This document shows, piece by piece, positions 1 through 13,000 of a stretch of 64,000 nt of DNA. Source of the stretch: Apis mellifera (Eukaryota; Arthropoda; Insecta; Hymenoptera; Apidae); the NCBI RefSeq assembly GCF_003254395.2, contig NC_037643.1:6406963-6470962 (forward strand). The letters run 5' to 3'. The position numbers and the translations under genes are program-made. The first letter of the stretch is position 1. The number at the start of each line of letters is the position of its first letter. The notes beneath the pieces are model-generated. The model was not told the DNA's origin and did not search any database. It saw nothing but the letters and a program-made list of their open reading frames with translations.

Positions 1-2810
1 CGATTGAAATTTAATTTGAGGGAACGTATCACACAAAAACTATCGACAAAATTTATAATAAATCTTCCATCGATAATCATAGCCAACCTATCTTTCAGAC
101 TCGTATAATACGTCGAATATTTTCAAAGAAAAATTTCTTCCTTCCCCAAAACTCTTCGATCTTCGATTAAAAATCGCAGAAAACTGTGAAATCTCGAAAA
201 TGCGTTTCCTCTCGTTTCTTTTCTCGCAACTTTCGAATTACCGCGCGCTTGTCAAAACGCGAGAGAGGGGTTTGAGAAGGGAAAATGGGGAGGGAAAACC
301 CGAAGCGGAGGGATGTTAAGTCGTTCGTGCGGTCGAGTAATGCGATAAGATCACGCGATAACGTTGCAGCCATTCTTCTTTCGACCATCGTCTTCCAACC
401 TTCTTAGATAGGTAGACGTTGTCGACGACGTCATCGTTCTGAACAACCCCTTCTTGCTCTCAAGAAAGAACAAAGGCCGTTATCGATGCGTCGCGTACCG
501 TGAAACCGTCTCCATTGGCTATCACAATAAGATCACTCCTACAGGAATCCTAATGAAATCCCACTGAAAATCCCACTGATCGACCTATCAAAGTAACTCT
601 AGTCGAGCCTCGTGTTTTCGGCGTTGATCTCTTCCTCTCTTCCTGTGGATAGGAAGAGGTTCTGGTCAAGTGATTTCCGATTTGGGAATGGAAAAGTGTT
701 TCCGCACGATCTCGGTTTTATTTGATTTTTATCGAGTGTGTTGCGTAGGTAAATTTGATTTTTATGGGTGGGCGAGGGTTCGTTTCAGCTCGAGGGAAGG
801 TTTAAATAGTTTCATAGATATTTTGTAAATTTGGAATTTTACGAATTATCGAGTCATTCTGTGAGCTACGTTTTGAATGCGTTTGATTGAAACGATAATA
901 ATATTCTTATCGATGTCGGTGATTAGTCTCTCTTTTTGTAAGAAAAGAAAATATTTTTTTTTAAGAATTTATAAACGAATTTTGGCAACGATGATCGTTT
1001 GATTTCGATTTAAATTTTAAAACGAGATTATTTATAAAATCATGGTATAATTATCGTTGTACATGTTACGAAATTCATAAAATTCTAAATATTATTTTCA
1101 GTAAATTTGTTGGTTTTTAGCCGATCACAATTTCTATCAATTGTATTTTTCAATTGTATTTCGTGTCCTGGGAAAATAAATCAATCGATCCCTGTCCTCC
1201 TCCTCCCCTCTCCCTTCCAAAATATGCAAATTTCATTAGCAAACACGAGAATAAGTTTAAATTCGTTTACAAAAAAAAAAGTCTAGTTCGAAAGCAATAA
1301 TCCAATCGAAACTCATAATCGAATAAATTCATCGAGTTATTCGATCAAATCCGAATCATTCCGTAAAAATACACCAAATTTCCCCCCCCCCTCCCCAATT
1401 AATCAAACAAATATATCGTCAAAAGAGTCGACAATTTTATTTTCACTTTTTTTCCCCGCAGATTGAAATAACCGGATAACCTCTTGCGCGTGGAAATCAG
1501 GCAGCCGGCGGCAAGAAGCGTCGATATAAATTTCCAAAGCGTGTGCAACGACCGCGCCCCCGGTAATCCTATTGCACAATCCTGGCAATACCTTCTTCTT
1601 AGGACAAGAAAGCGCGGTGTGGTACCTGCTGGCCGACCACCCACCGGCTGCATCCTATGAAATGTAACAACCGTGAACTGTTGCGGGGTAACGGTATTAA
1701 ATTTCCAGGGATTTCATTTATCAGCGTACGAGGAGGATATAATAGGAAGTGTAACGAACTGGACCATTGCACATTGTTCCTGCTTGTGATAATGCGTTAA
1801 GAAAGTCGGCCATTTTGAATAAGTCTAACGATGGTCGATCGATCGAGGGATCTCGATTCAATAAATTTATTTAATTTATTTAATTCCTCGATCGTGGACT
1901 TGCATTATGATAATTCGAGTGTAAATATATATTGCAATGTTATTATTATTGTTTATGTGTCAGAGATAATAAGAAGAGATTGATATTAATATAGGTGGTG
2001 TAATAAAGATGAAGCAATTGTGTACAATATCGTCTGAGGAATTCATCTTTTCAATATTAATTATTTAATATCCAATACGCGTTAAATTTCTTTACATGAA
2101 ATTATTATTATTGGAAATAAACGTGATGAGTTGAATCGTTCGATGCAAAATGTGCATAATTTTAATTGTGCAACGTTTCATAAAGCTCATAAAGCTTTTT
2201 ATGTAAGCTATTATCCTCGAAACTATTAGCATAATTCCTTTCTTTTAAATCATTTAAAAGGAAGAAGAAATTGTTGGAGTAAATTTCATAGATGAAAAGG
2301 ATTATTCATTCGCTTTTATTATTATTTTTGATGTTCGATAGTCTGAATAGCCTTTATACAAAAAGATCGTGTTTAAAATATCGCCAACTTCCTCCTTTCT
2401 TTCTTTATCATTCGTCACGATTGTTCATAATCGTTCATACCGTAAAACGATACTTTTTACATCGTTTTTACATCGAAACTCCCCCCGTATTTTTTCACGA
2501 AACGGTACTTTATGCGTCGTTCGCGTGCACATTCGCGTAAGAAGATTGAAATCGGCCCGATAAATCAGCCGCTTTACTCGAAGGATCACGCTGAATTTCA
2601 CTGGAGAAAGGAAAGTTTTAAAATCGCTCGTATCGCAATTGGGAAAAGGCCAAATTGTATTTAGCCCACAGGAAATTGTCGAATGGTTACAACCCTCTCT
2701 TTGCCAAACACCCAGCTACCGATCCGCTAATTGAATGTACGTGTTACATCTGGGAGAGGGATTGCATTTTCTCGCATTACCACGACAAAAAAAAAAGACA
2801 CGAACATCTA

Positions 2811-2930
2811 TCTTCGCCTTTCCTAGTCCTACGACTTCCAATTCGAAACTCTTCCCTCGTATTCATCCAATCTTCGCCTTTCCTAGTCCTACGACTTCCA
2901 ATTCAAAATTCTTCCCTCGTATTCAACCTG
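2811..2930. repeat. Tandem duplication, 60-bp unit, two copies
   Basis: The stretch starting tcttcgcctttcctagtcct at 2811 recurs at 2871, exactly 60 bp later. Only a few substitutions separate the copies, such as ttcgaaact versus ttcaaaatt. The duplication therefore looks fairly recent. Confidence 0.85.
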
Positions 2931-5900
2931 TCGACAAAACGCAACAAATCTACGATTACAAATCTTTTGAACTTTATAACTTCTCGAAAAAAAGAAACAA
3001 AAAGAAGAACAGAAGAACGTCTTCGTCTCCGATCTTCGATCCGTGGAACGATGAAGGTGGGATGGCGATACGTGGCGCACGTGTCCCCCGGATAAAATCT
3101 GCCCGATCCAGGCAGACCGCCGCTTTTCGCAGCGAGCATCGATCACGTGCACGCCTAATAGCAGCACGTGTTGGTGATTACGCTCGAAGGACCGTGGGCT
3201 AGATCGGGTCTAGGTAATTGCCTGAGCATCGAGCACTGCCCCACCACCCCTCCGTACCAACAAACCCCCGGTACACACCAGAATCAACCCCGCGATGTAG
3301 CATCGACCATCGATGGGTGCAGGGCCGGTGCGCGATTGATTGGTTAACATGTCCGGCCTGCCCCCCGGTCTGCCCTTGATTATCTATCTCTCCACCCTGA
3401 CTGCACTCACCTCGGCCCATCCTTTCTCCCCTCCCCCCTTTCCCCGCGACGTATCATTCAAATTGCGGTATTAAATCCCGTCCCTCGATCAACTCTTTTT
3501 CCCCAAAAACTGTTTCCGTCCTGAGCCTAGCCGCCAGCCAACGGATGGAAATTGCACGTGCATTTTGTTACGCGGCGCAGAGAATCCTCCTCCTCTCGTT
3601 TCTATATCGATTTGCGCGAGCTGTCTTCCTTCCTCTCGATTCGTCGCCGCGTTTTAATCATTCGTGAGGAAAGGATGGAAGGAATTTTTACAGGGCGATT
3701 TGGAGTAAGGATTTGGAAAAAAGAAATTGTATAATTATTAGCATAGGATATTCGAGCAACCTGTTACGTGAAAATAAATACAGCGAGGAAAATGATAGGT
3801 ATTACGTTCTAATTGACTGTTTTATCTCGATTACTTATTGATTATTAACGAGTGATAGTGATATCTTGCTTATATAAAATTTAAAAGAAACTTTGATCGA
3901 CAGAAATAAATGATAGCGTTGCCTGTATCAAGAAGAAAGAGATTCTTCCACAAACAAAATTTGAAACGAGACACGAACAAATGTTACGTAACAAATTAAA
4001 CGAATTTTGAAACGATTACGATCTCCTTCTCTCCAAAAAAAAGGAAAAAACAAGCATAAACACATTTCAACCTGTGTGCGTAAAAGTTGAATACCCTGAA
4101 ATTGTTTGCCGGCGGCTAAGACCTATCCTTTCCTATGGTGGTGAGCGTGAAACGAAGAATGGAAAAAAAAAAAAAAGGAGGAAGAAGAACCACGTAGACA
4201 GACTTACGTGTCCCCAGGTGTGCGCCCATGCTGAAAACCGTTATGCGAAAGGTAACTGAAAACGGCACGCAAGGGGCCCCCTTGTGGTGTCTCTTTCCTT
4301 TTTTTTTTCTCGCTAGAAGAAAGAAAGGAGGCGCGACATCCTCCTCCCTCGCCCCTCCTCTCGCCCGTTTTATTTTTTTCGGCTCGCAAAGGGAAGCATT
4401 TTTGCACGCAGCCTGAACACGTAGGCGTAAGGGGGTAGGTGTCTATTAAGGCACAAGAGTGACATAATACTCGCCACTTAAAAAAAGGGTTGCCGTGTGA
4501 CCAGACAGCGAGAGGGTGTCTGGTGTCTCAAGAGCCCCACTCCTATCCATCCCGTGTATCCATCCGTCCTCCCTTGCGTGCAAGACAAATGCGTACGCCC
4601 TCCGGCGTATCCACCCACACGGGCATCGTATATCCACGCGTGTATCGGCACGTACACGCTTCCGTGAGATATATCAGATCGATCGGTCGTTGATTTGATC
4701 GAGGTTTAAACTGGAGGAACGATAGGCTCCTTTTCTTTTTTAAAACTCTTTTAAAACTTTCTCTTTTTTTTTTCCAGTTTAAACATTCCCTTTCCTTCGT
4801 ATTGTCGAGAACGAGATTCTTTCTTTTTTTTTTGAGGTTTAAAGAAGATTTATGTGGATTTTGAAATAAGATTGCATAATTGTTTTTTTTTCAAAATTTA
4901 TGTGCATTGGAAAAAGATGGAGAAATGAAAGGTAAGATAAATTATATTTTGTATATATTTTTTTTAATAATGAAATTGAAGAATATCGAATCGAGGTTTG
5001 AGAAGAGAGATTGCGGGACAGATTATTAATTTTTGGAGTAAAAAATTAGGAATTTTAATCTTAAAATACGATATCGATGAATGAAAAGAAGGAAGAGATA
5101 AAATAAAAGGAAATATCGATTGCGATTATAACACTGACCTTGGAATGAACGTAATATTGGGAAAAATTCTCCGTTACATTGCCTGATTTTGTATTAATAA
5201 TTATGAGTTATTATTATAATTCGTTCCTTTTCAAAGGAATACACTTTCGCGTCAGGGTTGACGAGTTTGAATAAAATATCAGTAAATTTCGTGTTTATTT
5301 CACAGCGTGTATATTTATTTCACAAATTTTAGGATGTGATGTAAAAGCATTAATAACACCTTTCTCATGTGTAACATTAACATATCACTTTCAAATGGTA
5401 GAATTTCTCTCCAGTTTTTGGCATTCGGCATTAATGGCCGAATCCTCTCCAGAGAAAAATTATACTTTTTTTTCAACGTAATTAAACTCATAAATAATTC
5501 TTCTTCGTGTAAAATATTTCGGAGATACTTGAAAATCGAGATACCGATAATTGTTTAAAAAATTCCCAAATTTAAACGTTCGATCCGAAATATAACCAAC
5601 AATACAAAATATAATACGAAATCATCGTATTCGACACGCGCGATCCCGCAACCAACTCCATTCCAATTCCGGTTGAATTACACCCACGTTACACCCATTA
5701 TACCCTTCATAAAAATATATATATAAGCAAGGATTCTCACGTTTCGGATGCAAAATTTTCGGGGGATGAAATTTAGCCGGATGCTGCCCCGCCCACTCGA
5801 GACGTTTCATTCCGTGGATGAAAAGCGGCCACGGATTACCTTTACAAAATACATTCGGGGGGATTCTCAACGTTTTCGTTGGAAGGTTGCTCGATCCTTT

Positions 5901-6267
5901 CTTTCTTTTTTCCTCTCCCTTCCCTGTGTGTGGAATACAATTTTATGGCTCGTCTTTTGAAAAAAAAAAAAAGGAAGTCTCCAATCCCCTCTCCGTCGTT
6001 GTCTCGAGAAGGACGAGCGAGAAGACGATCGAATGGAAGGGTGGAAAAGAAAATGAAGAAGGGGAGGCAAGAAGTCTGCTTCTTTCCACGATGCGTGAAA
6101 CGCGTCATCCTCCTCCCCCTGGAAGAGGAACTAACCAACCTTGAGTTAGCCCATCTCGAAGGGTGCAAATGTAGCGGCGGATAGATTCGCAAATATTACG
6201 AGAGAGATAGAAAGACGGGAAAGGAGAGAAATTTCTACGAAATTTTTAACCTCCAGACATCCATCAC

Positions 6268-6300
6268 TATATATACGCGACAGCTAACCACCCCCTCAAC
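6268..6300 (+). promoter_or_regulatory. Weak core-promoter candidate (TATA plus TCA initiator)
   Basis: TATATATA at 6268-6275 is followed by TCAAC at 6296-6300, so the A at 6298 would be +1, about 30 bp downstream of the TATA start. The initiator is a weak match to the arthropod TCAGT form. No first exon is evident directly downstream. This may be a chance occurrence in AT-rich DNA. Confidence 0.2.
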
Positions 6301-9300
6301 CCCTGCCAGACTGCACTGAGCTTTTCTACGTACGTTTCGAGCCACGATTCGTCAAGTGATGATCCGTCATACTCGTCTCGCGCGATGCATCAAATTATTG
6401 TACACGTTATATACGTATAAGATACATACATAGAAGTGAGTCTGAAAAGTTTCCAATTCGTAAGGGGAAATAATAATGAACGAAACGATAATTGATAAAT
6501 TTAATTTAACAATTTGAATTTTAATATTCAATAACTCGAAAAAATATTCGAAACAAGAAAAGGAGGAAGAGATTAATAAAATCAGAAATCGAAGTAGAAA
6601 CAACGTGGAATATTAAATGATTGCAAGAATCGCGATAAGAACAAAAGAGAGAAGAAGAAAAAAAAAAGAAGAAAAGAAAAATTCCTGAACGACGGCTAAT
6701 TCGAATTCACGCGTCCTCTCTTCCCTCCCCTCATCGCAGAGAGAGCGGAAAGAGTCGCAGTTTCAATTTCTCTATTAAAAGGGTAACTCACTTTCGCAGA
6801 GGCGCGGGAAGAGAGGGAGGGAAAAACGAGCAACGAACGAGCAACGCGAGGAAAACACGAACGGGGCAACTGTTAGGACGCAGCGGCGTCGAATTAAACG
6901 TGAAAAGCCGTAAATTATAATCCGGCTGGCTCTGAGAGCGGCGAGCCGCCCGTGTTTTTCATCGGGGGTCGGATTATCCGCGGGGTAAACAATGCAAAAT
7001 TATAACGAACGTGGACCAAAAAAAAGAAAGAAAGAAGGAAAAAAGAGTGCAATGTTCCTCGATACTGGGAAAAAGCAGTGGGAATCGGAATCTCTTTGCA
7101 CGGAGATCCAAGAGCAGACTATGTCTATGCATGTTGGTATTGTTGGACGAAGAGGAAGGCTTCGTTTTCGATGTAAATTTTTTAAATGGCCGGCCGGATC
7201 CGCGTGTTATCGGCCGGTTTAATTAGAGGAGAGGACCATTATTTTTCCCGCGCGAGCGAAAAAAACGGTAAACGGTCTCGAGCCGCGAAACCGTTTAACC
7301 TCCCTTCAATGATTTATTTCCTTTTCCAATTTGCGCGACAATGCGCATTGTGAAGCGCGCGCCCTTTGTGCCGCGAGAAATTGCGGCCACGTAACGTGGA
7401 AAAGAAAAAAATTTACAATGCAAACGACGAGGAAGGAGGGAAAGAAAGGCGGAGAAAATGTAAACGGACCTGCGAAGCGTTCAAAACTCGCTCGTTTCGA
7501 TCGCGAGAAGATACCTTTCTCAACCGAATCGTGATTAATTAAGGAAGAATTCTTTTATTGGATCCTGAACGAATGGGAATATTATTGAATTTTGTTGTAT
7601 TATCTCATCCGTTTCGAAATAATCGTTGAACAGCGTTATATTTCCCATTCAACGAACGAATGTTACGTACATATTCGTGTCGACGTTGTTGGCGGAAGTT
7701 GTAGATTTATTTTTTGATATTAAAAATGCGAGGGGGAGAAAAAAAAATGTGTATGTTGGGGAAATGTTACTCGAAATATGGTAGAAATATCGGTATCGAT
7801 GTAACGATGGTGCATATTTATTTGAAAGATCGCGTTGAGGGATGCGTCACTCGAGGAAACCGCATCGCGTTTGAGGAATCGCGAACTTGACGTCTCTTGC
7901 CTGTTGCGTTCCCCGTAGAGAGAAAATTTTTCCCTCGGAATTATTCTTCGAGCTCGTCGCGCGCTTTTCGCGCATCGATCCATCAACATTCTACATTCTC
8001 ATTTTCTTTAAGAATTTATTTAAGAATTATTATAAAAGAGAGAGAAAATGCATCAAAAACATTCCGAAACATTAACAAAATCGAGAAATGTATTTCAATG
8101 AGTTTATTGTAATTTATCATAGAATAATATGAAACGAATAATATATACACATATTTTATTTTCCATCGAATATAAAGTATCTGTATTGCAAAATAATCAA
8201 TTAGAATAATTCAATTTCTTCGTTATCGTCACGATTTACCTCGAATCTCGATTTTCAAATCTCCTTTCGTTTCATCCTCTCTCTTTCAGCGCACAAAATG
8301 GCGGGGAGGAGAATCGGGAAGCATTAATCCGCAGCATTCGCGGAGACGGTAATGCTAATTCGAGCGTTTTTTTTCCAAACGTATTCGTATCACGTACCAC
8401 CACATACATCGAGTCATCACGCCCTCTCCCCTCCCCCGATATTTGCCAAATATTCATAGAATCCTCTCTTTTAAGCCCACGAACGTATAAACATTCGTAT
8501 ATAATATTTGCCGAACGTGCTACGAAAATATGCAATACATGTATACATACACGCATACACGATTTTTGGCGGCTCGCGTTTGTTTCCAGGCTGGGCGGCG
8601 AAATATCGGGCGGACAAGCGGCCACGATCATGCTCGTACACGCGCGCTCGCGAGCGTAAAAATACACCGCGCGATAACTGCGCCACACGATAACAGTCGC
8701 GAATGTTTCTCTCATAACCAAACTTTCGGCCTCCCCTCGACTCGGCAATGACAACTAACCCCGGAAATTTCCAAATTTCACAAGTTCCAAAGTAAAAACA
8801 TCCTTCGACATCCAGACCTCCTCCACCCCCGAAAATGTGACTTACTTGACTACGGCCATCGTCGCTAACTGTCCATGTGAATCACGCCAACTGGCCATTC
8901 CTCGATCACCGTCCTACGCAGAGGATCGTGGACATTTGTGTAAATTTCGATCCAAATGGTTAAACGCGGTATTTCCGTGGGTTTTCCTTTTCCTTCCTTC
9001 CTTCCTTCCTCCTCCTCCTCCTCTTCCTTCTCGTTCATATTTCTGATAACGTACTCGATTCGTTCCTTTCTCTTTCTCTCCGTTCCGAGGGAGAAAGTTT
9101 GTTTGAAACAATAGGGAAACAAAAAAATGGGCTTAAGTAAAGTAAGATATAATATATTCTGTGTATAGGAGGGGGGAAAAAGCGAGGTGAGAATTTGGTG
9201 AGGATAGAAAAAGAAGTTTTGAGCGGAGGGGAACAATTTTTTCGATGATCCGTGACAAAGAAAAGAAAATTTGTCCCGATTGGAAAAGATTCTCGTTTCA

Positions 9301-9856
9301 TTATTCAAACGCCGAATTTCAAACGTGCAATCCGTTCGTTGTGTCATCTCGTTGAAATTATTGGAATTTGATTCGATTTTTCTCGATGATCTCGGATCAT
9401 AAAGAAAAGAAAGAAAGAAAGAAGCTGATTGCAGATTGGAATTCGCGCCGTCCGCGAGAAAATACGAAATAAGAGTATTCTGCGCAACGGGAAAAAAAAA
9501 AAAAGTCATTGGCATAATTTGCACGATGATTGCCCGATAACAACAGGACTCGTTTAAACTCGATCATTTCGGGATCCCCCACTCGTATCGGAATCACCAT
9601 CTCTAACCGAATTACACACCGCATAAACATTTGCAGAGCATGCTACCCATTTTACTGGACGCAATATGAGTTCGCACAAGGACAGTATAATCGTCGTAAA
9701 TTGATAATATAATGCGCTAAAAAGCGAGGCAACGATATTCGACAATCAAAGCGAATCCAATCCATTGAACATTCTCCAGTACCGATTCATTCTCGATCGT
9801 CCATCGATTAATTTATTTACCAAATTATCGGAATCTGTTCGTGTCCCTTGGCCCGG

Positions 9857-9900
9857 TAATATTGGTAATACGCCAATAATATTGGTAATAATATTGGTAT
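9857..9900. repeat. Short direct repeats of a TAATATTGGTA-like motif
   Basis: AATATTGGTAATA-type words occur three times within about 44 bp, roughly 100 bp upstream of the start codon of the next gene. This may be a small slippage repeat or a cluster of regulatory sites. Nothing in the sequence decides between these. Confidence 0.4.
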
Positions 9901-10004
9901 AATCCTCCGTCCATTCCAATAATCGTGCCCCACCACGTTCCACGCGAATAAAACTTTGTAAACTTGTGTATTGGCGTGTAGATTTGACCTCTGCCTGTTG
10001 CCTG

Positions 10005-13000
10005 ATGGATTCCAGTGGAATTCAATGTAAGAAAGAATCGGAGGAATCGCAACATATCGTCACGAACGACTCAGAAAACAATAAAAACGAGGACAGCCAA
10101 GACGTTGACACGGTGTGTCAACCGTCGAATCCGAAGAGTTTCAACAATCCGGGACAACAATCGAAGAAGAGCGTCCAGCTTAGGGAGTGCGTAACGCCCG
10201 AGCGTATGAGGGACTACAAGCCCTGCTATACCGAGAGAAAAGAATTCACGGACAACAGAGAAGTAGAGAACAGAGATAATAGAGATCCGATTTACGATAA
10301 TTATGGTGGGAATGGTGTGACTCACATCGATACGCACAAGAACTGCAAAAGTGGAATAAATATCAACATCGTCTCTCAACAACCCTGCGAGAACATCAAA
10401 TTGGAAAAACCCTTGTACACCGTTTCGTTTAAAAAGTGCTGCGATAAGTTAGTACTTGATTTATTTTTATCATATACGAATAATGTTATCAGAGCAGAAT
10501 CTTTGGAAGGATTGGAAGAAAGATTTTAACACGAATTTATACTTAGATGTATTTGAAAATTTGACAATTAATAGAAGAAGAAATACAGTAATTATCATCA
10601 CTGATAGTAATTAATATTGAAAATTAAAATTGTTATTAATGGATTCTTCTGTAAATATTGTTTTTCTTGAGTTGAGTATGTATAAACATATTTATTATTC
10701 CGTGTATAAAATTCCTTATCTTCCAGTTCTTTCAATTCCGTCTGGAACATAAATTATTCTTCCACGTTTTTATTGAAATTATTTTTTTTTTTTGTTTTTC
10801 GATAAATTGTTTCACTAGTTTCTAATAACGTTTGTCGGAACGTTTTCAACGCGTACGAGATCGATGACCCAAACGTAGAATCATGCGATACCTCCTCGCA
10901 ATAGCTGAAGGCCTATATCTGGGTCATCAACTGAAATCAATGGTATCGGGCAATTCTCGAATTGTGATAAAAAAAAAATCATTGCTCAGAGAAATGCATC
11001 GTGATATTAGCGTTTAAAAAACGTATAAATCGTACATTTTAAAAATATGTTGAAACAATTTAGATTCTCCTAAATTGTTAAAAAATATGAAAAATATTTT
11101 TTATATTTCGATATCATCAATTAAAAGATATCGCTATAAAAGATTTAACAAGACAACTAAACGTGGTGTCAATTTCTTTCTAATAATACAGAGAAATTTT
11201 CATTTTCCTTTCCATCATCCTTGCGACAATAAAAATTATTCTAATCTATGATCAAAAGTTATATCAGCTTTAAAGATTTTCTTAATCTTTATGCAACTTA
11301 AAACGTTACACAAAGATTAAAAAAAGATTATAAATTAGAAATCTGACCGATCTTGTCCATCCTTTCAAACAAACTTATCCAATTATGACAATTCTCTAAT
11401 CTTCGTTATAACGAGAAAAAAAGAAGAAGAAAAAAAAAGAAATTACAAATTATCACATTATCTTATCTTATCCTCGTGATCATCACGTTCGTGACAGGGA
11501 GCCGGAATTAAAATCGAGCAAACGAAGAGTGGTTCACGCTATGTGCGGGGGCAAAACGAAAAACTGTGGCAACAGGATGGAGGGGAAGAATTTCCGGTGC
11601 ACCTTCGAGAACTGTTGCGGCAAGTGCGAGTCGTACATCATGGAGATGCAAAACAACGATTGCAACTCGTGCAACTCGTGCAACGATTGCAACTCGGCGT
11701 GGCAAAACAACGAGGAGGACTGTTGCTGCCCCCGCGAGTTGGAGGTGGTCGAGGACTACCAGAACCCTAGCAAACAATGCCTGCAACACGTCCATTTCGG
11801 TAGCTGCCCGAAAGCGCAGAATTGCGCCAGGTCGGACCACTCCACGTGCTCGTTCTGCTCGAGGAAGTGCACCCCGTCCAAGGCGAGCCTGTTCGTGGAG
11901 ATCGGGGAGAGCGTGGGGAACGTGTGCAATCTGAACTCGGCCCAGGCGTTCCGCTGCGACTCGATGGAATTGATCGACGATTGCATGAGGAGCGAGCATT
12001 GTTCCGTGAAGAGGAACAAGTCGGATTGTTTCAGGACCAAGCACAAGTGTAAGAAGAACGAGGCCAAGTTCAACCCGAATTGCCAGGGTAGGCCCGCCCC
12101 CATGGAGCGCAGCTACTCGGACGGCATGCCGCGTATGAATCTGTACGTCGACAATTGCACGGTCGAAACACAGGAAGGCTGGACCGAGATGAGGAACACA
12201 CGCTCAATCACCTTCGAGGAGATGCCTGCCCGCAAGTGAGTCGGTTTTCTTAAAAATAAAACTTTTCTTTCTTTTTTGTGATAGGATAATCTTGAACGTA
12301 CATATTCCACTTTTATCTTAACGCATTTTAGAAAATAATTTATTGATATTCCGTAAGATTTATTTAAAGAGTTAACAGAATTATCTCGAAACTTATTCCG
12401 TTATATTTAATTGCTTTTCAATTTGAAAGAAAATATAATGTTGAATATAACGATTCGTGCACGATGTAACATATACAATACATAACGTGATGTAAAAAGA
12501 AAAAAAGACGTATCGTGAAACGTTACTTGGCATTTGTCTCTCCTCGTTCCTTATTTGAAATGTTAAATTAATAAAAAAAAAAAAAAAGAAAGAAATAATT
12601 AAAACAAATAACGTTACGAAAAACTTTGTAGAATATCGACAGGAAGCGATCCGTACTTGAAGAAGCAAGAGCAATGTAGCAAGCATTGCGAGCACAGAGA
12701 GCATAGCTCGTTAACGGGGGACTCACGAAAGGGAAAGATTTGGACGCATCTGCACGACACGTACAAGTCTTTTGTGAATAAGGCGACGACGGGTATCGGT
12801 CAGATCGTAAAACAAACTTCCAACAAATTCAAACGATCGAAGACACTGCCGAAGGATAATCATTTGTGCAGTAAATGCGCGAGCAATATTATATACATGG
12901 ACCAATTCAGTCAGTCGGAAAAATGCAATAAATGCGCGTACGATTCTTGTTGGCAAGACGTAGATATAGGCCAAGATTCGAACAAGTGCGAGCATTGCTG

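Larger units (their letters stand above)
1..9904. other. Intergenic or intronic stretch, no supportable gene
   Basis: Open frames here are short, compositionally biased and run through poly-purine/poly-pyrimidine tracts. I found no chain of exons joined by matching splice phases. The stretch alternates AT-rich sequence with GC-richer patches (for example about 1480-1700, 3050-3440, 5630-6180, 6890-7330). A 60-bp tandem duplication and a weak core-promoter candidate are listed separately. It could be intergenic DNA or an intron of a gene lying outside the window. Confidence 0.55.

Noticed and set aside
8272..8754. 160-residue minus-strand frame
   Set aside because: No domain, no signal of codon bias and no splice partner. 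The GC-richer patch is enough to explain an open frame.
9530..9712. Short plus-strand frame ending just upstream of the first gene
   Set aside because: It contains an acceptor-like TTTGCAG but cannot be joined to any upstream exon, and no domain is seen. It may be a leader sequence at most.
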